A stretch of 64,000 nucleotides of DNA, taken from positions 1 through 64,000 of the forward strand of contig WGMZ01000038.1 of NCBI GenBank assembly GCA_016124735.1, written 5' to 3'. Shown here piece after piece: positions 45,086 through 54,299 of the stretch; positions within the stretch are counted from its first letter, which is position 1, and every line of letters begins with the position of its first letter. Source of the stretch: Bacteroidota bacterium (GTDB taxonomy: Bacteria; Bacteroidota; Bacteroidia; UBA8524). A program made the position numbers and the translations under genes. The notes below the pieces were generated by a model. It was not told where the DNA came from, searched no databases, and saw nothing but the letters and a program-made list of their open reading frames with translations.

Positions 45086-46588
45086 TTAGTGGCGGAAATG
45101 ACGCTGACCAGTCAGCACCATAACCAATTCATTTTTAACACAATAATCGATCGAATCCTGATCGCGAATTGAACCTCCCGGTTGGATGAAGGCAACGATT
45201 CCTGCCTCATCTCCGAGTTTCACGCAATCGTCAAAAGGAAAGAATGCATCCGATGCCATCACGGCACCTTTAAGGTCAAATTCAAATTGCTTCGCCTTAT
45301 CAACCGCATGGCGCAATGCATCGATCCGACTGGTTTGTCCACAGCCTTTTCCCACCAATTGTTTGTTTTTAATCAATGCAATCGCATTTGATTTCAAGTG
45401 TTTGCAAACAATATTGGCGAATTCAAGATCGCTTCTTTCTGCCTTCGATGAGGTACGTGCACCCACTTCTTTCCAATCCTGATAATTACCCACATCGCTG
45501 CGCTGTATCAGGGTACCATTGAGCATGGAACGGTATTGCATCCCGGGTTCCAGATTCTTTTTCTGAAGAAGAATGATACGGTTTTTTTTGCTTTTCAATA
45601 GTTGCAAAGCTTCCTCTTCGTATGATGGAGCAATCAAAACTTCGAAAAAGATTTCGTTGATTGCATTCGCGGTAGCCACATCAACTTTTTCATTGGTTAT
45701 CAGAACTCCTCCGAATGCAGACTCCGGATCTCCGGCCAATGCCGCATCCCAGCTATCTTTTACCGTAGCTCTTTGTGCTATTCCACAAACATTGGTATGC
45801 TTGAAAATAGCAAAAGTGGTGGTAGAAAATTCGGCAATGAGTTGCAGCGCTGCATCCACATCTACCAGGTTGTTATAAGACAATTCTTTGCCGTTTAACT
45901 GGTCGAACAACTCGCTGAGATCGCCGAAATAGCCAGAATCCTGATGCGGATTTTCTCCGTAACGCAGACTTCTCTTGTTGCGAAGTGGACGGAACACATC
46001 CCCATTAAAATAATTGTTGATGGCGATGTCGTAATTCATCACAACCTCAAACGCTTTGGCAGCAAATTCTTTGCGCTGCTCCAAATACGTCATTCCTTTT
46101 TGCTCCTTCAACAAAGCGAGTAGAGCGGGGTAATCATTTTTATCAGCCAACACGAGCAAATCCCGGAAATTCTTCGCCGCAGCGCGAATCATGGATGGAC
46201 CGCCAATATCAATCTTTTCAATAATCGCAGCCTCTTCAGACGTGTTTGCCAACGTTTCTTCAAAGGGATAGAGGTCCACAATAACCAAATCCAATTCCGG
46301 AATTTCGTACTGCTTCATCTCCTGCAAATCACTCTCCACATAACGACGACCTAGAATACCTCCAAATACGGATGGATGAAGTGTTTTAACACGTCCACCC
46401 AAAATAGATGGGTAACCCGTCACCGATTCCACCGCAATGCAGGGTATGTTCAAATTCTCCAAATAGGTTTGCGTTCCCCCGGTAGAATAAATGCTTACTC
46501 CCTGGGCATGCAGTTCCTTTGCAATTTCATCCAGTCCGTCTTTGTAAAAGACAGATATAAGTGCTGATCCAATCCGTTTTTCGTTCAT
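45086..46588 (-). CDS. purH: Bifunctional AICAR formyltransferase / IMP cyclohydrolase
   Basis: PurH performs the last two steps of IMP synthesis. The 500-residue protein has the N-terminal cyclohydrolase domain, MGS-like ([35 protein letters not shown], then [16 protein letters not shown]). The C-terminal transformylase domain follows, with [13 protein letters not shown] and [11 protein letters not shown]. The ATG at 46588 overlaps the rnc stop by 4 nt, making it the final gene of acpP-fabF-rnc-purH. Confidence 0.96.
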   Translation of the reverse strand: MNEKRIGSALISVFYKDGLDEIAKELHAQGVSIYSTGGTQTYLENLNIPCIAVESVTGYPSILGGRVKTLHPSVFGGILGRRYVESDLQEMKQYEIPELDLVIVDLYPFEETLANTSEEAAIIEKIDIGGPSMIRAAAKNFRDLLVLADKNDYPALLALLKEQKGMTYLEQRKEFAAKAFEVVMNYDIAINNYFNGDVFRPLRNKRSLRYGENPHQDSGYFGDLSELFDQLNGKELSYNNLVDVDAALQLIAEFSTTTFAIFKHTNVCGIAQRATVKDSWDAALAGDPESAFGGVLITNEKVDVATANAINEIFFEVLIAPSYEEEALQLLKSKKNRIILLQKKNLEPGMQYRSMLNGTLIQRSDVGNYQDWKEVGARTSSKAERSDLEFANIVCKHLKSNAIALIKNKQLVGKGCGQTSRIDALRHAVDKAKQFEFDLKGAVMASDAFFPFDDCVKLGDEAGIVAFIQPGGSIRDQDSIDYCVKNELVMVLTGQRHFRH

Positions 46589-47337
46589 GATGTAATTATT
46601 TTCAGTTGGAGGCAAGCCTTTCTAGCTGCCTCCTGTTCTGCTTTTTTCTTTGAAAATTCCTCGCCCCGGCCCAATTCCTCTCCATCCACCTTCACGCTCA
46701 TCACATAGGTGCGAGCCCTTCCTTTTTGCTTTTCTTCAACCATCTCAAAGGCTACCTCCTTTTTCATCTTTTGCGACCATTCAATCAGCCGGCTTTTGAA
46801 ATTGAGCTCAACATTTGCCAGTTCGTCAATATCCAGGTAATTCTTAAGTACCTTCTTTAAAATGTATTTACGGGTAAATCTATAGCCTTTATCCAAATAA
46901 ATTGCACCGAGTAATGCCTCTAAGGCATTGCCGCTCAGTGATCTCATTACCTGTCGGTTGTTGCCCAACCCTTTGCCGTACTGAATCATCTCGTCGATTC
47001 CCATTTTAACAGCCAGTTCTCCGAGCATAGCGCGACTTACGATCTTTGCTCTTGTTTCTGTAAGGAATCCCTCGCCTCTGTTTGGATAGGTTAGGAAAAG
47101 TATCTCGGCTACTACGCAATCCAACACAGCATCTCCCAGGTATTCGAGCCGTTCATTGCTAAGCACGCCCTCCTCCTCTGCAAGATGCTGATTAACATAC
47201 GAATTATGACGAAATGCCTGCTCGTATAGTGCATAATTACCAGGCGTAAAACCCAGTAAATGTTTTAGATTTTTTAATTTGGGGTTTGTTGTTTTATTGC
47301 TCTTGCCGAATAGTCGATTCAGGATAGCCGATTTCAA
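46585..47337 (-). CDS. rnc: Ribonuclease III
   Basis: RNase III cleaves double-stranded RNA, including rRNA precursors. In this 250-residue protein the catalytic signature NERLEYLGDAVLDCVVAEILF is near residue 80. A second acidic cluster, ALEALLGAIYLDKGY, is near residue 140, and the C-terminal dsRNA-binding domain (about 175-245) ends AEQEAARKACLQL. The start is TTG 47337; the N terminus it gives (KSAILNRLFGKSN) resembles other Bacteroidota Rnc proteins, and no upstream ATG is available. It lies 11 bp after fabF. Confidence 0.94.
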   Translation of the reverse strand: MKSAILNRLFGKSNKTTNPKLKNLKHLLGFTPGNYALYEQAFRHNSYVNQHLAEEEGVLSNERLEYLGDAVLDCVVAEILFLTYPNRGEGFLTETRAKIVSRAMLGELAVKMGIDEMIQYGKGLGNNRQVMRSLSGNALEALLGAIYLDKGYRFTRKYILKKVLKNYLDIDELANVELNFKSRLIEWSQKMKKEVAFEMVEEKQKGRARTYVMSVKVDGEELGRGEEFSKKKAEQEAARKACLQLKIITS

Positions 47338-47348
47338 AACAAAGGCTT

Positions 47349-48596
47349 TTAATCGATTTTACGGAAGATAACAGAAACATTATGTCCTCCGAAACCGAAG
47401 GTATTGCTCAATACTGCCCGAACCTCTCTGTGTTGTGCCTTATTGAATGTGAAATTCAATTTCGGATCAAATTCAGGATCATCGGTAAAGTGATTGATCG
47501 TTGGAGGGATAACTTGATTTTGAATGGCCAGAATACCCGCCAATGCCTCTACAGCTCCGGCAGCACCCAATAAATGGCCTGTCATGGACTTTGTAGAGCT
47601 GATATTCAGTTTGTAAGCCTGTTCGCCAAATACATTTTGAATAGCCTTGGATTCACTAATATCGCCCAAAGGTGTTGAGGTGCCATGTACGTTTACATAG
47701 TCAATATCAGAAGCTTCCATTCCTGCATCCTTCAGCGCATTTTGCATTACCATCGTGGCTCCCAATCCATCCGGATGTGGTGCCGTGATATGGTATGCAT
47801 CAGCAGAGAGTCCGCCACCGGCAAGCTCTGCATAAATCTTTGCTCCACGTGCCTTCGCATGTTCGTATTCTTCCAATACAAGGCAAGCAGCTCCTTCACC
47901 CAATACAAAACCATCCCTGTCCAAATCAAATGGCCGGGACGCCGTTTTGAAGTCATCGTTTCTTTCGGATAAGGCTTTCATGGCATTGAAGCCGCCCATG
48001 GCTGCTTCATTCACACAAGCTTCAGAGCCTCCGGAAACAATCACATCCGCCATTCCCAGACGGATATAGTTAAAGGCATCTACAATGGCATTATTGGAAG
48101 ATGCACAAGCAGAAACGGTGGTGAAATTCGGACCGCGGAAACCATATTTAATAGATATATAGCCCCCGGCAATATCAGAAATCATCTTTGGAATAAAGAA
48201 AGGATTGAATCGGGGAGTTCCATCCCCCTGAGCAAAATTAATTGCCTCGTCCAGAAAACTTCTTAATCCTCCAATTCCTGATCCCCAAATCACTCCAACA
48301 CGATTTTGATCCACCCCTTCAGCAATCCCCGCATCTTTTACGGCTTCTTCAGCCACTACCAAAGCATAATGAGTATACGGATCCATCTTCCGGGCTTCTT
48401 TCCGGTCGATGTAATCCTGTACATCAAAATCTTTTACCTCGCAGGCGAATTGAGTACGAAATTTACTCGCATCAAACTTGGTAATCAAGTTAGCGCCGCT
48501 TACACCATTAGTGAGACCGTTCCAGTATTCTGAAACATTGTTCCCTATTGGTGTAAGGGCACCTAAACCAGTAACAACAACTCTTCTAAGTTGCAT
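47349..48596 (-). CDS. fabF: 3-oxoacyl-ACP synthase II
   Basis: FabF elongates fatty acyl-ACP with malonyl-ACP. In this 415-residue thiolase-fold enzyme the catalytic Cys164 is in TVSACASSNNAI, and the two active-site His are in NVHGTSTPLGD (near 305) and KSMTGHLLGAAG (near 341). Length is normal. It sits 13 bp after acpP, its substrate carrier, the usual pairing. Confidence 0.97.
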   Translation of the reverse strand: MQLRRVVVTGLGALTPIGNNVSEYWNGLTNGVSGANLITKFDASKFRTQFACEVKDFDVQDYIDRKEARKMDPYTHYALVVAEEAVKDAGIAEGVDQNRVGVIWGSGIGGLRSFLDEAINFAQGDGTPRFNPFFIPKMISDIAGGYISIKYGFRGPNFTTVSACASSNNAIVDAFNYIRLGMADVIVSGGSEACVNEAAMGGFNAMKALSERNDDFKTASRPFDLDRDGFVLGEGAACLVLEEYEHAKARGAKIYAELAGGGLSADAYHITAPHPDGLGATMVMQNALKDAGMEASDIDYVNVHGTSTPLGDISESKAIQNVFGEQAYKLNISSTKSMTGHLLGAAGAVEALAGILAIQNQVIPPTINHFTDDPEFDPKLNFTFNKAQHREVRAVLSNTFGFGGHNVSVIFRKID

Positions 48597-48609
48597 ACAG
48601 GATACCTAA

Positions 48610-48846
48610 TTACTTCGCGTTTTGTTCGATATAGGAAATTGCTTGACCTACCGTGCCGATTTTTTCAGCTTGGTCGTCCGGAATTGCAATATTGAATTCT
48701 TTTTCGAATTCCATAATCAATTCAACGGTGTCTAAAGAGTCAGCTCCCAAATCATTCGTGAAGCTTGCCTCCGTTGTTACTTCGCTTTCTTCAACACCGA
48801 GTTTATCGATGATGATAGATTTTACTCTAGATGAAATATCAGACAT
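48610..48846 (-). CDS. acpP: Acyl carrier protein
   Basis: A 78-residue four-helix carrier. The 4'-phosphopantetheine site is Ser37 in [15 protein letters not shown]. It is acidic throughout, as expected. ATG 48846 is chosen over an upstream in-frame codon because it gives the standard N terminus [18 protein letters not shown]. It heads acpP-fabF-rnc-purH and is divergent from the IPExxxVDY gene. Confidence 0.96.
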   Translation of the reverse strand: MSDISSRVKSIIIDKLGVEESEVTTEASFTNDLGADSLDTVELIMEFEKEFNIAIPDDQAEKIGTVGQAISYIEQNAK

Positions 48847-48955
48847 TTGTTCGGTTTTTTTATTGGGTGCAAATAACAACCTTTTAGCGCTAAATCACAA
48901 ACAAAAAGTTTTCCCGGCTATTCTTGTAACTTGCGCGGGGCATAAGGCCTTCGAG

Positions 48956-49381
48956 GTGAAAAGGACTACACTGGAAATAGAACCCGACTACAATTTTAAG
49001 CTTATTGCCATGGTCAACACATTGCCTGCATATACCCTGGGGTGGTGGCTGGAGCAAAAGTTTAAGATTCCTTTAAAGATGGATAAAGATTTGGAACTTA
49101 TTTTGAGGAAAGGTAGTGCAGAAAGCAATTTCCCGGTCTATTGCAATACCAATGAAGAGGATATTTACCAGCGTTGGATTCTGGTGGGGAATAAATCTGG
49201 AAATGGCTTCTTAATTCCAGAACAAAAAGTGGTAGACTATTATTTGAAACTTGAAGGAGAAATAGAACGAAACTATTACCTTAGTGTTTTAAATACACTT
49301 AAAGAAATCCCTGGAATGCAGCATTACTTCGACGTTAAACCGGAAACACTTAAATCAAGAATAAATCTCAGCGAACTGTGA
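48956..49381 (+). CDS. IPExxxVDY family protein
   Basis: A 141-residue protein of a Bacteroidota family named after its motif, seen here as FLIPEQKVVDYYLKL near residue 95. Function is unknown. The start is GTG 48956, giving MKRTTLEIEPDYNFKLIAM, the N-terminal pattern of the family; frames extending further upstream run antisense through acpP and are not credible. The stop overlaps the GTG of pyk by 4 nt, a linkage suggesting coupled expression with pyruvate kinase. Confidence 0.88.
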   Translation: MKRTTLEIEPDYNFKLIAMVNTLPAYTLGWWLEQKFKIPLKMDKDLELILRKGSAESNFPVYCNTNEEDIYQRWILVGNKSGNGFLIPEQKVVDYYLKLEGEIERNYYLSVLNTLKEIPGMQHYFDVKPETLKSRINLSEL

Positions 49382-50814
49382 GTTATAAATCGAATTTCAA
49401 CAAAACAAAAATCGTGGCAACCATTGGACCAGCCACGTCTTCTTACGAAATCCTAAAAGAAATCATTGAAACAGGTGTCGATGTATGCCGGATCAATGGC
49501 TCGCATGGGAAGCACGAAGATCATATTCAGGTAATTGAAAACGTACGTAAAATCAATGCAGAGCTTCGCTCAAATGTGTGCATCCTTTTTGACCTGCAGG
49601 GTCCAAAACTCCGCATCGGAGAGGTTGAAAACAATGCAATCGAACTGAAACGTGGAAATGAAATCCTGTTGACTTCGGAAAAATGCATTGGCACAGCCGA
49701 AAAGATTTTTGTGAGCTATGATAAGCTGGCAAAAGATGTAAAACCTGGAGAAAAAGTCTTGCTGGATGATGGAAAACTGGAATTGGTTTTCGAAGAAATT
49801 GTAGATGATCACACCGTAAAAGCACGGGTGATCCATGGTGGAGTTCTTTCCTCAAAAAAAGGTTTTAACCTTCCCAACTCAGATTTATCCATCCCTGCAT
49901 TGACAGAGAAAGATTACGTCGATTTGGAATTCGCTTTGCAAAATGAAGTGGAATGGGTCGGTCTTTCTTTTGTAAGAAAAGCAGATGACATCAGGCTGCT
50001 AAGAAAAATCATGAAAGAGCAGGATGCATACTCCCGCATCATCGCTAAAATCGAAAAACCGGAGGCGGTCAAAAATATAGATGAAATCCTTGACGTAACA
50101 GACGGCATCATGGTGGCTCGTGGCGATTTGGGAGTGGAACTACCGATGGAAGAGGTTCCTATAATCCAAAAAGAAATAGTGAAAAAATGCATTATTGCGA
50201 GCAAACCCGTCATCATTGCAACCCAGATGATGGAAAGCATGATTCAGAGTCCAACACCTACACGCGCAGAAGCAAATGATGTGGCCAATGCGGTAATGGA
50301 TGGAGCGGATGCCGTTATGCTAAGTGCCGAAACTTCGGTAGGAGCCTACCCGCTGAAAGTTGTGCAAGCCATGGAGCGCATCGTTCGGAATGTCGAATCG
50401 AGAGGAGATGTTTATTACAAAGGTCAAAGACCAAGCGAAAACTCCGAAACCTTCCTCTCGGATGAGGTCTGTTTTACAGCCGTTCGCATGTCATCTCACC
50501 TGAAGGCCAGGGCCATTGTCTCCATGACTCGTTCAGGGTACACTGGTTTCAAAATTGCCAGTTTCCGCCCGGAAGCCAACATTTTCATTTTTACTAATAA
50601 TCTTCCCCTGCTCAACACCCTCAATCTTGTTTGGGGAGTGCGTGGCTTCTTCTACGATAAATATTCCTCCACTGATGAAACCTTTAATGATGTACTGGAA
50701 ATATTGAGGGAAAATGATTTTGTGTTTAAAGATGATATTGTCATCAACACAGCCAGCATGCCGATTCATAAAAAGTCGCGTACCAATGCGATTAAAGTGA
50801 GTAAGGTAGATTGA
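49378..50814 (+). CDS. pyk: Pyruvate kinase
   Basis: This 478-residue enzyme makes pyruvate and ATP from phosphoenolpyruvate. Substrate and metal sites are visible: TKIVATIGPATSS (10-22), GVDVCRINGSHGKHEDH, IIAKIEKPEAVKNIDEIL, GIMVARGDLGVELPMEEVP, and IATQMMESMIQSPTPTRAEANDVANAV. The C-terminal allosteric domain (about 350-478) is present. The GTG start overlaps the stop of the IPExxxVDY gene (GTGA). Confidence 0.96.
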   Translation: MSYKSNFNKTKIVATIGPATSSYEILKEIIETGVDVCRINGSHGKHEDHIQVIENVRKINAELRSNVCILFDLQGPKLRIGEVENNAIELKRGNEILLTSEKCIGTAEKIFVSYDKLAKDVKPGEKVLLDDGKLELVFEEIVDDHTVKARVIHGGVLSSKKGFNLPNSDLSIPALTEKDYVDLEFALQNEVEWVGLSFVRKADDIRLLRKIMKEQDAYSRIIAKIEKPEAVKNIDEILDVTDGIMVARGDLGVELPMEEVPIIQKEIVKKCIIASKPVIIATQMMESMIQSPTPTRAEANDVANAVMDGADAVMLSAETSVGAYPLKVVQAMERIVRNVESRGDVYYKGQRPSENSETFLSDEVCFTAVRMSSHLKARAIVSMTRSGYTGFKIASFRPEANIFIFTNNLPLLNTLNLVWGVRGFFYDKYSSTDETFNDVLEILRENDFVFKDDIVINTASMPIHKKSRTNAIKVSKVD

Positions 50815-51056
50815 TTTGACAACATACTTGTAAATTATGCTTCTTCATTCCTGGCAATGGAGCCGGAGCTACCATTGATGTTCCTCATTCAAATTTTGTT
50901 GCGGAGACACTAAGAAAATAGGCTGACGCGCAACGAAGACGCAGTGGATTTTGCTCGCTTAAATTCTGACTCACAACGCACTCCGCTCCACACTCTCGGC
51001 TTGGCCGAACATGAGGGCAATCATGCGGATTCTATTTAGAATCATTCCAGTTTGGC
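50815..51056. other. Non-coding gap after pyk, possible gene remnant
   Basis: About 240 bp without an intact gene. Bases 50838-50916 in one frame read FFIPGNGAGATIDVPHSNF before a stop, which recalls the start of small alpha/beta hydrolases; an ATG sits one base out of frame just before it. A hairpin (50855-50877) lies in the same stretch but lacks a T-run. The rest shows nothing I can name. Confidence 0.25.
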
Positions 51057-51064
51057 TATCTTTG
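51057..51064 (+). promoter_or_regulatory. -7 box before the DUF2480 gene
   Basis: TATCTTTG ends 4 nt before the ATG at 51069, leaving no room for a ribosome-binding site. Confidence 0.5.
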
Positions 51065-51068
51065 CACT

Positions 51069-51581
51069 ATGGCTGAAGAAATCATCAACAGAGTTGCAAG
51101 TAGTCCTTTAATAACTATTAATCTGGAAGAGTATTATCCGGAAGGTGAACGGGTTCAATTTGATATGAAGAATCAGCTCTTTCAGGGATTGATATTGCGG
51201 GAGAAGGATTTTCGTGAGTTTGTTAAAACACACGATTGGTCGAGTTACGAGGGGAAATATGTTTCCGTCATCTGCTCAGCCGATGCCATTGTTCCAACCT
51301 GGGCGTACATGCTCGTTGCGCAAAAGCTTGGTAATACAGCGAAAGGCTTTGTATTTGGCGACTTGGAAGACCTGGAGAGTCACCTTTTCGCAGAATCTAT
51401 GAAGGATTTTCATCCGGAAGAGTTTGAAGGGAAGCCGGTGGTAATTAAAGGGTGCTTCGATAAACCCATTCCGGTAAACGCCTATATGGAGATTACCCGA
51501 AGACTCAGTCCCTTTGTGAAAAGTCTGATGTACGGAGAGCCATGTTCTACCGTTCCGATATTTAAAAGAAAAGCCGGCTAA
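51069..51581 (+). CDS. DUF2480 family protein
   Basis: A 170-residue cytoplasmic protein of a Bacteroidota family of unknown function. Typical features are the N-terminal EIINRVASSPLITINLEEYYPEGERVQFDMKNQLFQGLILREKDFR and VICSADAIVPTWAYMLVA in the middle. The C-terminal VVIKGCFDKPIPVNAYMEITRRLSPFVKSLMYGEPCSTVPI holds conserved Cys residues. No signal peptide. The stop codon lies in the loop of the terminator. Confidence 0.9.
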   Translation: MAEEIINRVASSPLITINLEEYYPEGERVQFDMKNQLFQGLILREKDFREFVKTHDWSSYEGKYVSVICSADAIVPTWAYMLVAQKLGNTAKGFVFGDLEDLESHLFAESMKDFHPEEFEGKPVVIKGCFDKPIPVNAYMEITRRLSPFVKSLMYGEPCSTVPIFKRKAG

Positions 51582-51595
51582 TACCGGCTTTTTTT
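51569..51595 (+). terminator. Terminator between the DUF2480 gene and ftcD
   Basis: An 8-9 bp stem (51569-51577 with 51584-51592) whose 6-nt loop contains the DUF2480 stop codon, followed by a T-run. The A-rich left arm could let it serve the convergent ftcD too. Confidence 0.85.
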
Positions 51596-51600
51596 ATGCT

Positions 51601-53283
51601 TTAGATTTTCGCTTCAACTTCCTTCTGAAGCTCCACGACTGTTTTCTCCGTATCCTGATAAATGGTCTCAGCCTCATCCAATATCGATTGTATCGCCGAC
51701 TTGTCTTTAAGTCCTCCTGCATTCACTTTAACATTCAAATAAGCTCCGGCAACGGCAGTGCGTACACATAAGGCCCCTACTCCGGCATCCGTTACCGAAT
51801 TCGGATTTCCTTCGCGAATCATAGAAGCCAACATTGGCAATACAGCATGCGCCGTTTTCATCACTTCAAATGGCACACGGCAGGCATTGATTGTTGCCTC
51901 TCTAATGGCATTCGAGCGAATGGCCTTTTCTTCATCCGTCCCTTTTGGCAAGGCAAAACTTTCCATGATTGCATTAAATGCCCGGGTATCCTCATCCACC
52001 TGAGCCAACATTTTCTTGAGAATATGCTGTCCTTCCGTAGCTTTTTGAGAAAAGAAATCGGTTTTATCCTCCCAACCTCTTTTTCCTGCCGACAAATTTG
52101 CAACCATGGTACCGAGTGCGGTTCCCAGGGCACCGGCATAGGCAGATACGGATCCACCACCAGGTGCCGGGCTTTCAGAAGCCGTTTCGTATGCCAGTTG
52201 TTTTGCGGTCATTGAAATCAGGTGTTCATCTTCCGAATCTCTCAATTGATATTCTATGATCTTTTTGTTTGGATCAAAGGGCGCCAATTCATCGAGCCCC
52301 AAAGATTTCACAGCGATGTGAATCAGTTCATCCTCGCTTACCCCCAAGGAACGGCCCTGTTTTTTCAGAAAATATTCCCCCGCATCGAGCATGGCTTTCA
52401 ACGGAATTAATCCAACAAGTTCGGATCCGGTTACCCGCAATCCGCGACTTTGAGCAGACTCGCAAACGGCATCAAAGGCCACGTGAACAGGTGTAATAAG
52501 GTAATTGGTCAGGTTCATGGAAATCTGAGCCACACCATATTCCTCAATGTACCAGCCGATGGCTTTTGTAGACTTAAGCTTTCCCGGAATACGAATGGGT
52601 TCTCCATTTTCATCCAATACAGTCTCTCCCAATACTGGATGACCCGCTCTTTTTACCCGTCCTGCCTCGCGCACATCAAAGGCCACTGAATTTGCCAGGC
52701 GGGTGGATTTTGTGTTGAGATTGATATTGTAAGCAATCAGAAATTCGCGGGCACCAATAACAGTTGCTCCCGAACGCGCCGGAAATTCCGATGGACCGAA
52801 GTCGGGTTTCCATTTCGGCTCTTTGATTTTCTTAAAGAAGCCTTCGTATTCGCCCGCGCGAATCACTGAAAGATTGCTGCGCTCCATATTGGGTTGTGCC
52901 TGTTCATATAAATACACAGGAATTGCTAATTCTTCTCCTACGCGCTTTGCAAGTTTCACTGCATACTCAGCCGTTTCCTCCATGCTGATGCCAGCGACAG
53001 GAATCAAAGGACATACATCGGTCGCACCCATGCGCGGATGCTCGCCCTGATGTTTGCTCATATCGATCAGTTCAGAAGCTTTTTTAATTCCCTGAAAAGC
53101 CGCCTCAATCACTTGTTTGGGTTCTCCAACCAATGTAACAACCGTGCGATTGGTTGCTTTACCCGGATCCACGTCCAAAAGTTTCACTCCTTCAACCTTC
53201 TCAATCTCCGCTGTTATTTGCTTGATTATATTCAGGTCGTTCCCTTCACTGAAATTGGGTACACATTCGATGATTTGTTTCAT
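51601..53283 (-). CDS. ftcD: Glutamate formimidoyltransferase / formimidoyl-THF cyclodeaminase fusion
   Basis: A 560-residue bifunctional enzyme of histidine breakdown and folate one-carbon transfer. The formimidoyltransferase part (about 1-325) starts MKQIIECVPNFSEG, with KHQGEHPRMGATDVCPLIPV. The cyclodeaminase part (about 350-560) has the TASESPAPGGGSVSAYAGALG motif. ATG 53283 is chosen; further upstream codons lie in the gldN terminator. No other hut genes are adjacent. Confidence 0.93.
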   Translation of the reverse strand: MKQIIECVPNFSEGNDLNIIKQITAEIEKVEGVKLLDVDPGKATNRTVVTLVGEPKQVIEAAFQGIKKASELIDMSKHQGEHPRMGATDVCPLIPVAGISMEETAEYAVKLAKRVGEELAIPVYLYEQAQPNMERSNLSVIRAGEYEGFFKKIKEPKWKPDFGPSEFPARSGATVIGAREFLIAYNINLNTKSTRLANSVAFDVREAGRVKRAGHPVLGETVLDENGEPIRIPGKLKSTKAIGWYIEEYGVAQISMNLTNYLITPVHVAFDAVCESAQSRGLRVTGSELVGLIPLKAMLDAGEYFLKKQGRSLGVSEDELIHIAVKSLGLDELAPFDPNKKIIEYQLRDSEDEHLISMTAKQLAYETASESPAPGGGSVSAYAGALGTALGTMVANLSAGKRGWEDKTDFFSQKATEGQHILKKMLAQVDEDTRAFNAIMESFALPKGTDEEKAIRSNAIREATINACRVPFEVMKTAHAVLPMLASMIREGNPNSVTDAGVGALCVRTAVAGAYLNVKVNAGGLKDKSAIQSILDEAETIYQDTEKTVVELQKEVEAKI

Positions 53284-53331
53284 GCTTCTGAAATTAGTTT
53301 GGCAAAAATGGGAGGCCGCGGCAGGAAAAAC

Positions 53332-53358
53332 AAAAAAGCCGGGAAAAATTTCCCGGCT
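53332..53358 (-). terminator. Rho-independent terminator after the second gldN
   Basis: On the minus strand a 10-bp perfect stem (53358-53349 with 53346-53337) with a 2-nt central gap runs into six T. It ends the gldM2-gldN2 unit and separates it from ftcD. Confidence 0.85.
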
Positions 53359-53381
53359 CCTATAATCCAACAATGAAATAA

Positions 53382-54299
53382 TTAGTATTCCCAGAGGTCG
53401 TGTTCCATCACAAAGAGGTCATTTTTAATCTCTTCGCTCTTCAATAAAGCAGCCAAACCATTGTCTTCGAATTCCGGATAATATTTCAAGGGAGCATCCA
53501 TCACGTTCGGTTCCTTGATGATTTGAGAATCGAACATACGTGCCTGAAAATAATGATCCATAGAGATTCGATGCGCCAAATTTTTGTTGAACACTTCTGC
53601 ATTAACGAAGAAAGGACGGATATCATTGTACTTCATCCAAAATAAAGGCTGCTCATTTAACTCTACCGAGCCTCCTGCCACGACAGGTCTGTATACAATA
53701 GCTATGCCTACAATCCTGGGATACATTCGGCTCTGGACATTATCAAAAACCCAGTCTTCCATGATCTGAAGTTTTACGAGAGACTCAAACGGCACGGCCC
53801 CTTTGACCGGCACTGTCATAGTACCTCCGTTGATTGTGTCAGGCACGTCAACATATTCAACATAGGTCAAACGATCTTTCATTTCCTGATCGCTCAATTC
53901 CTGTTTAAAATCCCGGTCGCTGTACATTTTCGGGCCATCTGATTGCAGAGCCAATTTAAGCATCAAATCAAAGACACTCAATTTGGGATAGCGAAGCACT
54001 ATATTCATTTTTTGCCTAGTGTCGATAATTCGCTCATAGCGCGTCATCCAGCTCACATCGCCTTCGCGCAGATTAGGATACTCCCACATCACCTGCTTTG
54101 GGATATCCGCTTTGGGATATTCGGGCACCGCTTCAAAGTTGATCCGATATGGATCAAATTCATCCAGCCAGGTTTGGACATTTCCTGTCAAGCTGGTAGC
54201 GGTGGTTTCAAAAAAGTCATATGGCTCGGTTTGGGCCAGTACTGGGTTCTTCTGGGTCGCGAGAATGACCATGAACAGAACTATGCTTAAATTTTTCAT
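53382..54299 (-). CDS. Second GldN/PorN-like T9SS protein (paralogue)
   Basis: A 305-residue exported protein paralogous to the GldN at 56034. A signal peptide (about 1-22, ending VLAQ) is followed by the GldN pattern: YPNLREGDVSWMTRYERIIDTRQKMNIVLRYPK, QIMEDWVFDNVQSRMYPRIVGIAIVY, and the C-terminal EEIKNDLFVMEHDLWEY. In GldN1 the matching end is ENNLFIMEHDLWEY. GldN forms periplasmic rings with GldK in the type IX secretion system. The ATG overlaps gldM2 by 4 nt. Confidence 0.9.
   Translation of the reverse strand: MKNLSIVLFMVILATQKNPVLAQTEPYDFFETTATSLTGNVQTWLDEFDPYRINFEAVPEYPKADIPKQVMWEYPNLREGDVSWMTRYERIIDTRQKMNIVLRYPKLSVFDLMLKLALQSDGPKMYSDRDFKQELSDQEMKDRLTYVEYVDVPDTINGGTMTVPVKGAVPFESLVKLQIMEDWVFDNVQSRMYPRIVGIAIVYRPVVAGGSVELNEQPLFWMKYNDIRPFFVNAEVFNKNLAHRISMDHYFQARMFDSQIIKEPNVMDAPLKYYPEFEDNGLAALLKSEEIKNDLFVMEHDLWEY

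Noticed and set aside
45075..45092. Small hairpin at the purH stop codon
   Set aside because: Five-bp stem and no proper T-run; too weak to call a terminator.
48653..48955. Upstream extension of the IPExxxVDY reading frame
   Set aside because: It runs antisense through acpP; the family N terminus begins at GTG 48956.
50855..50877. Hairpin in the gap after pyk
   Set aside because: No T-run, and it may only reflect codons of a decayed gene.
53284..53373. Upstream extension of ftcD by 30 codons
   Set aside because: It lies in the terminator of the second gldN and lacks the family N terminus.
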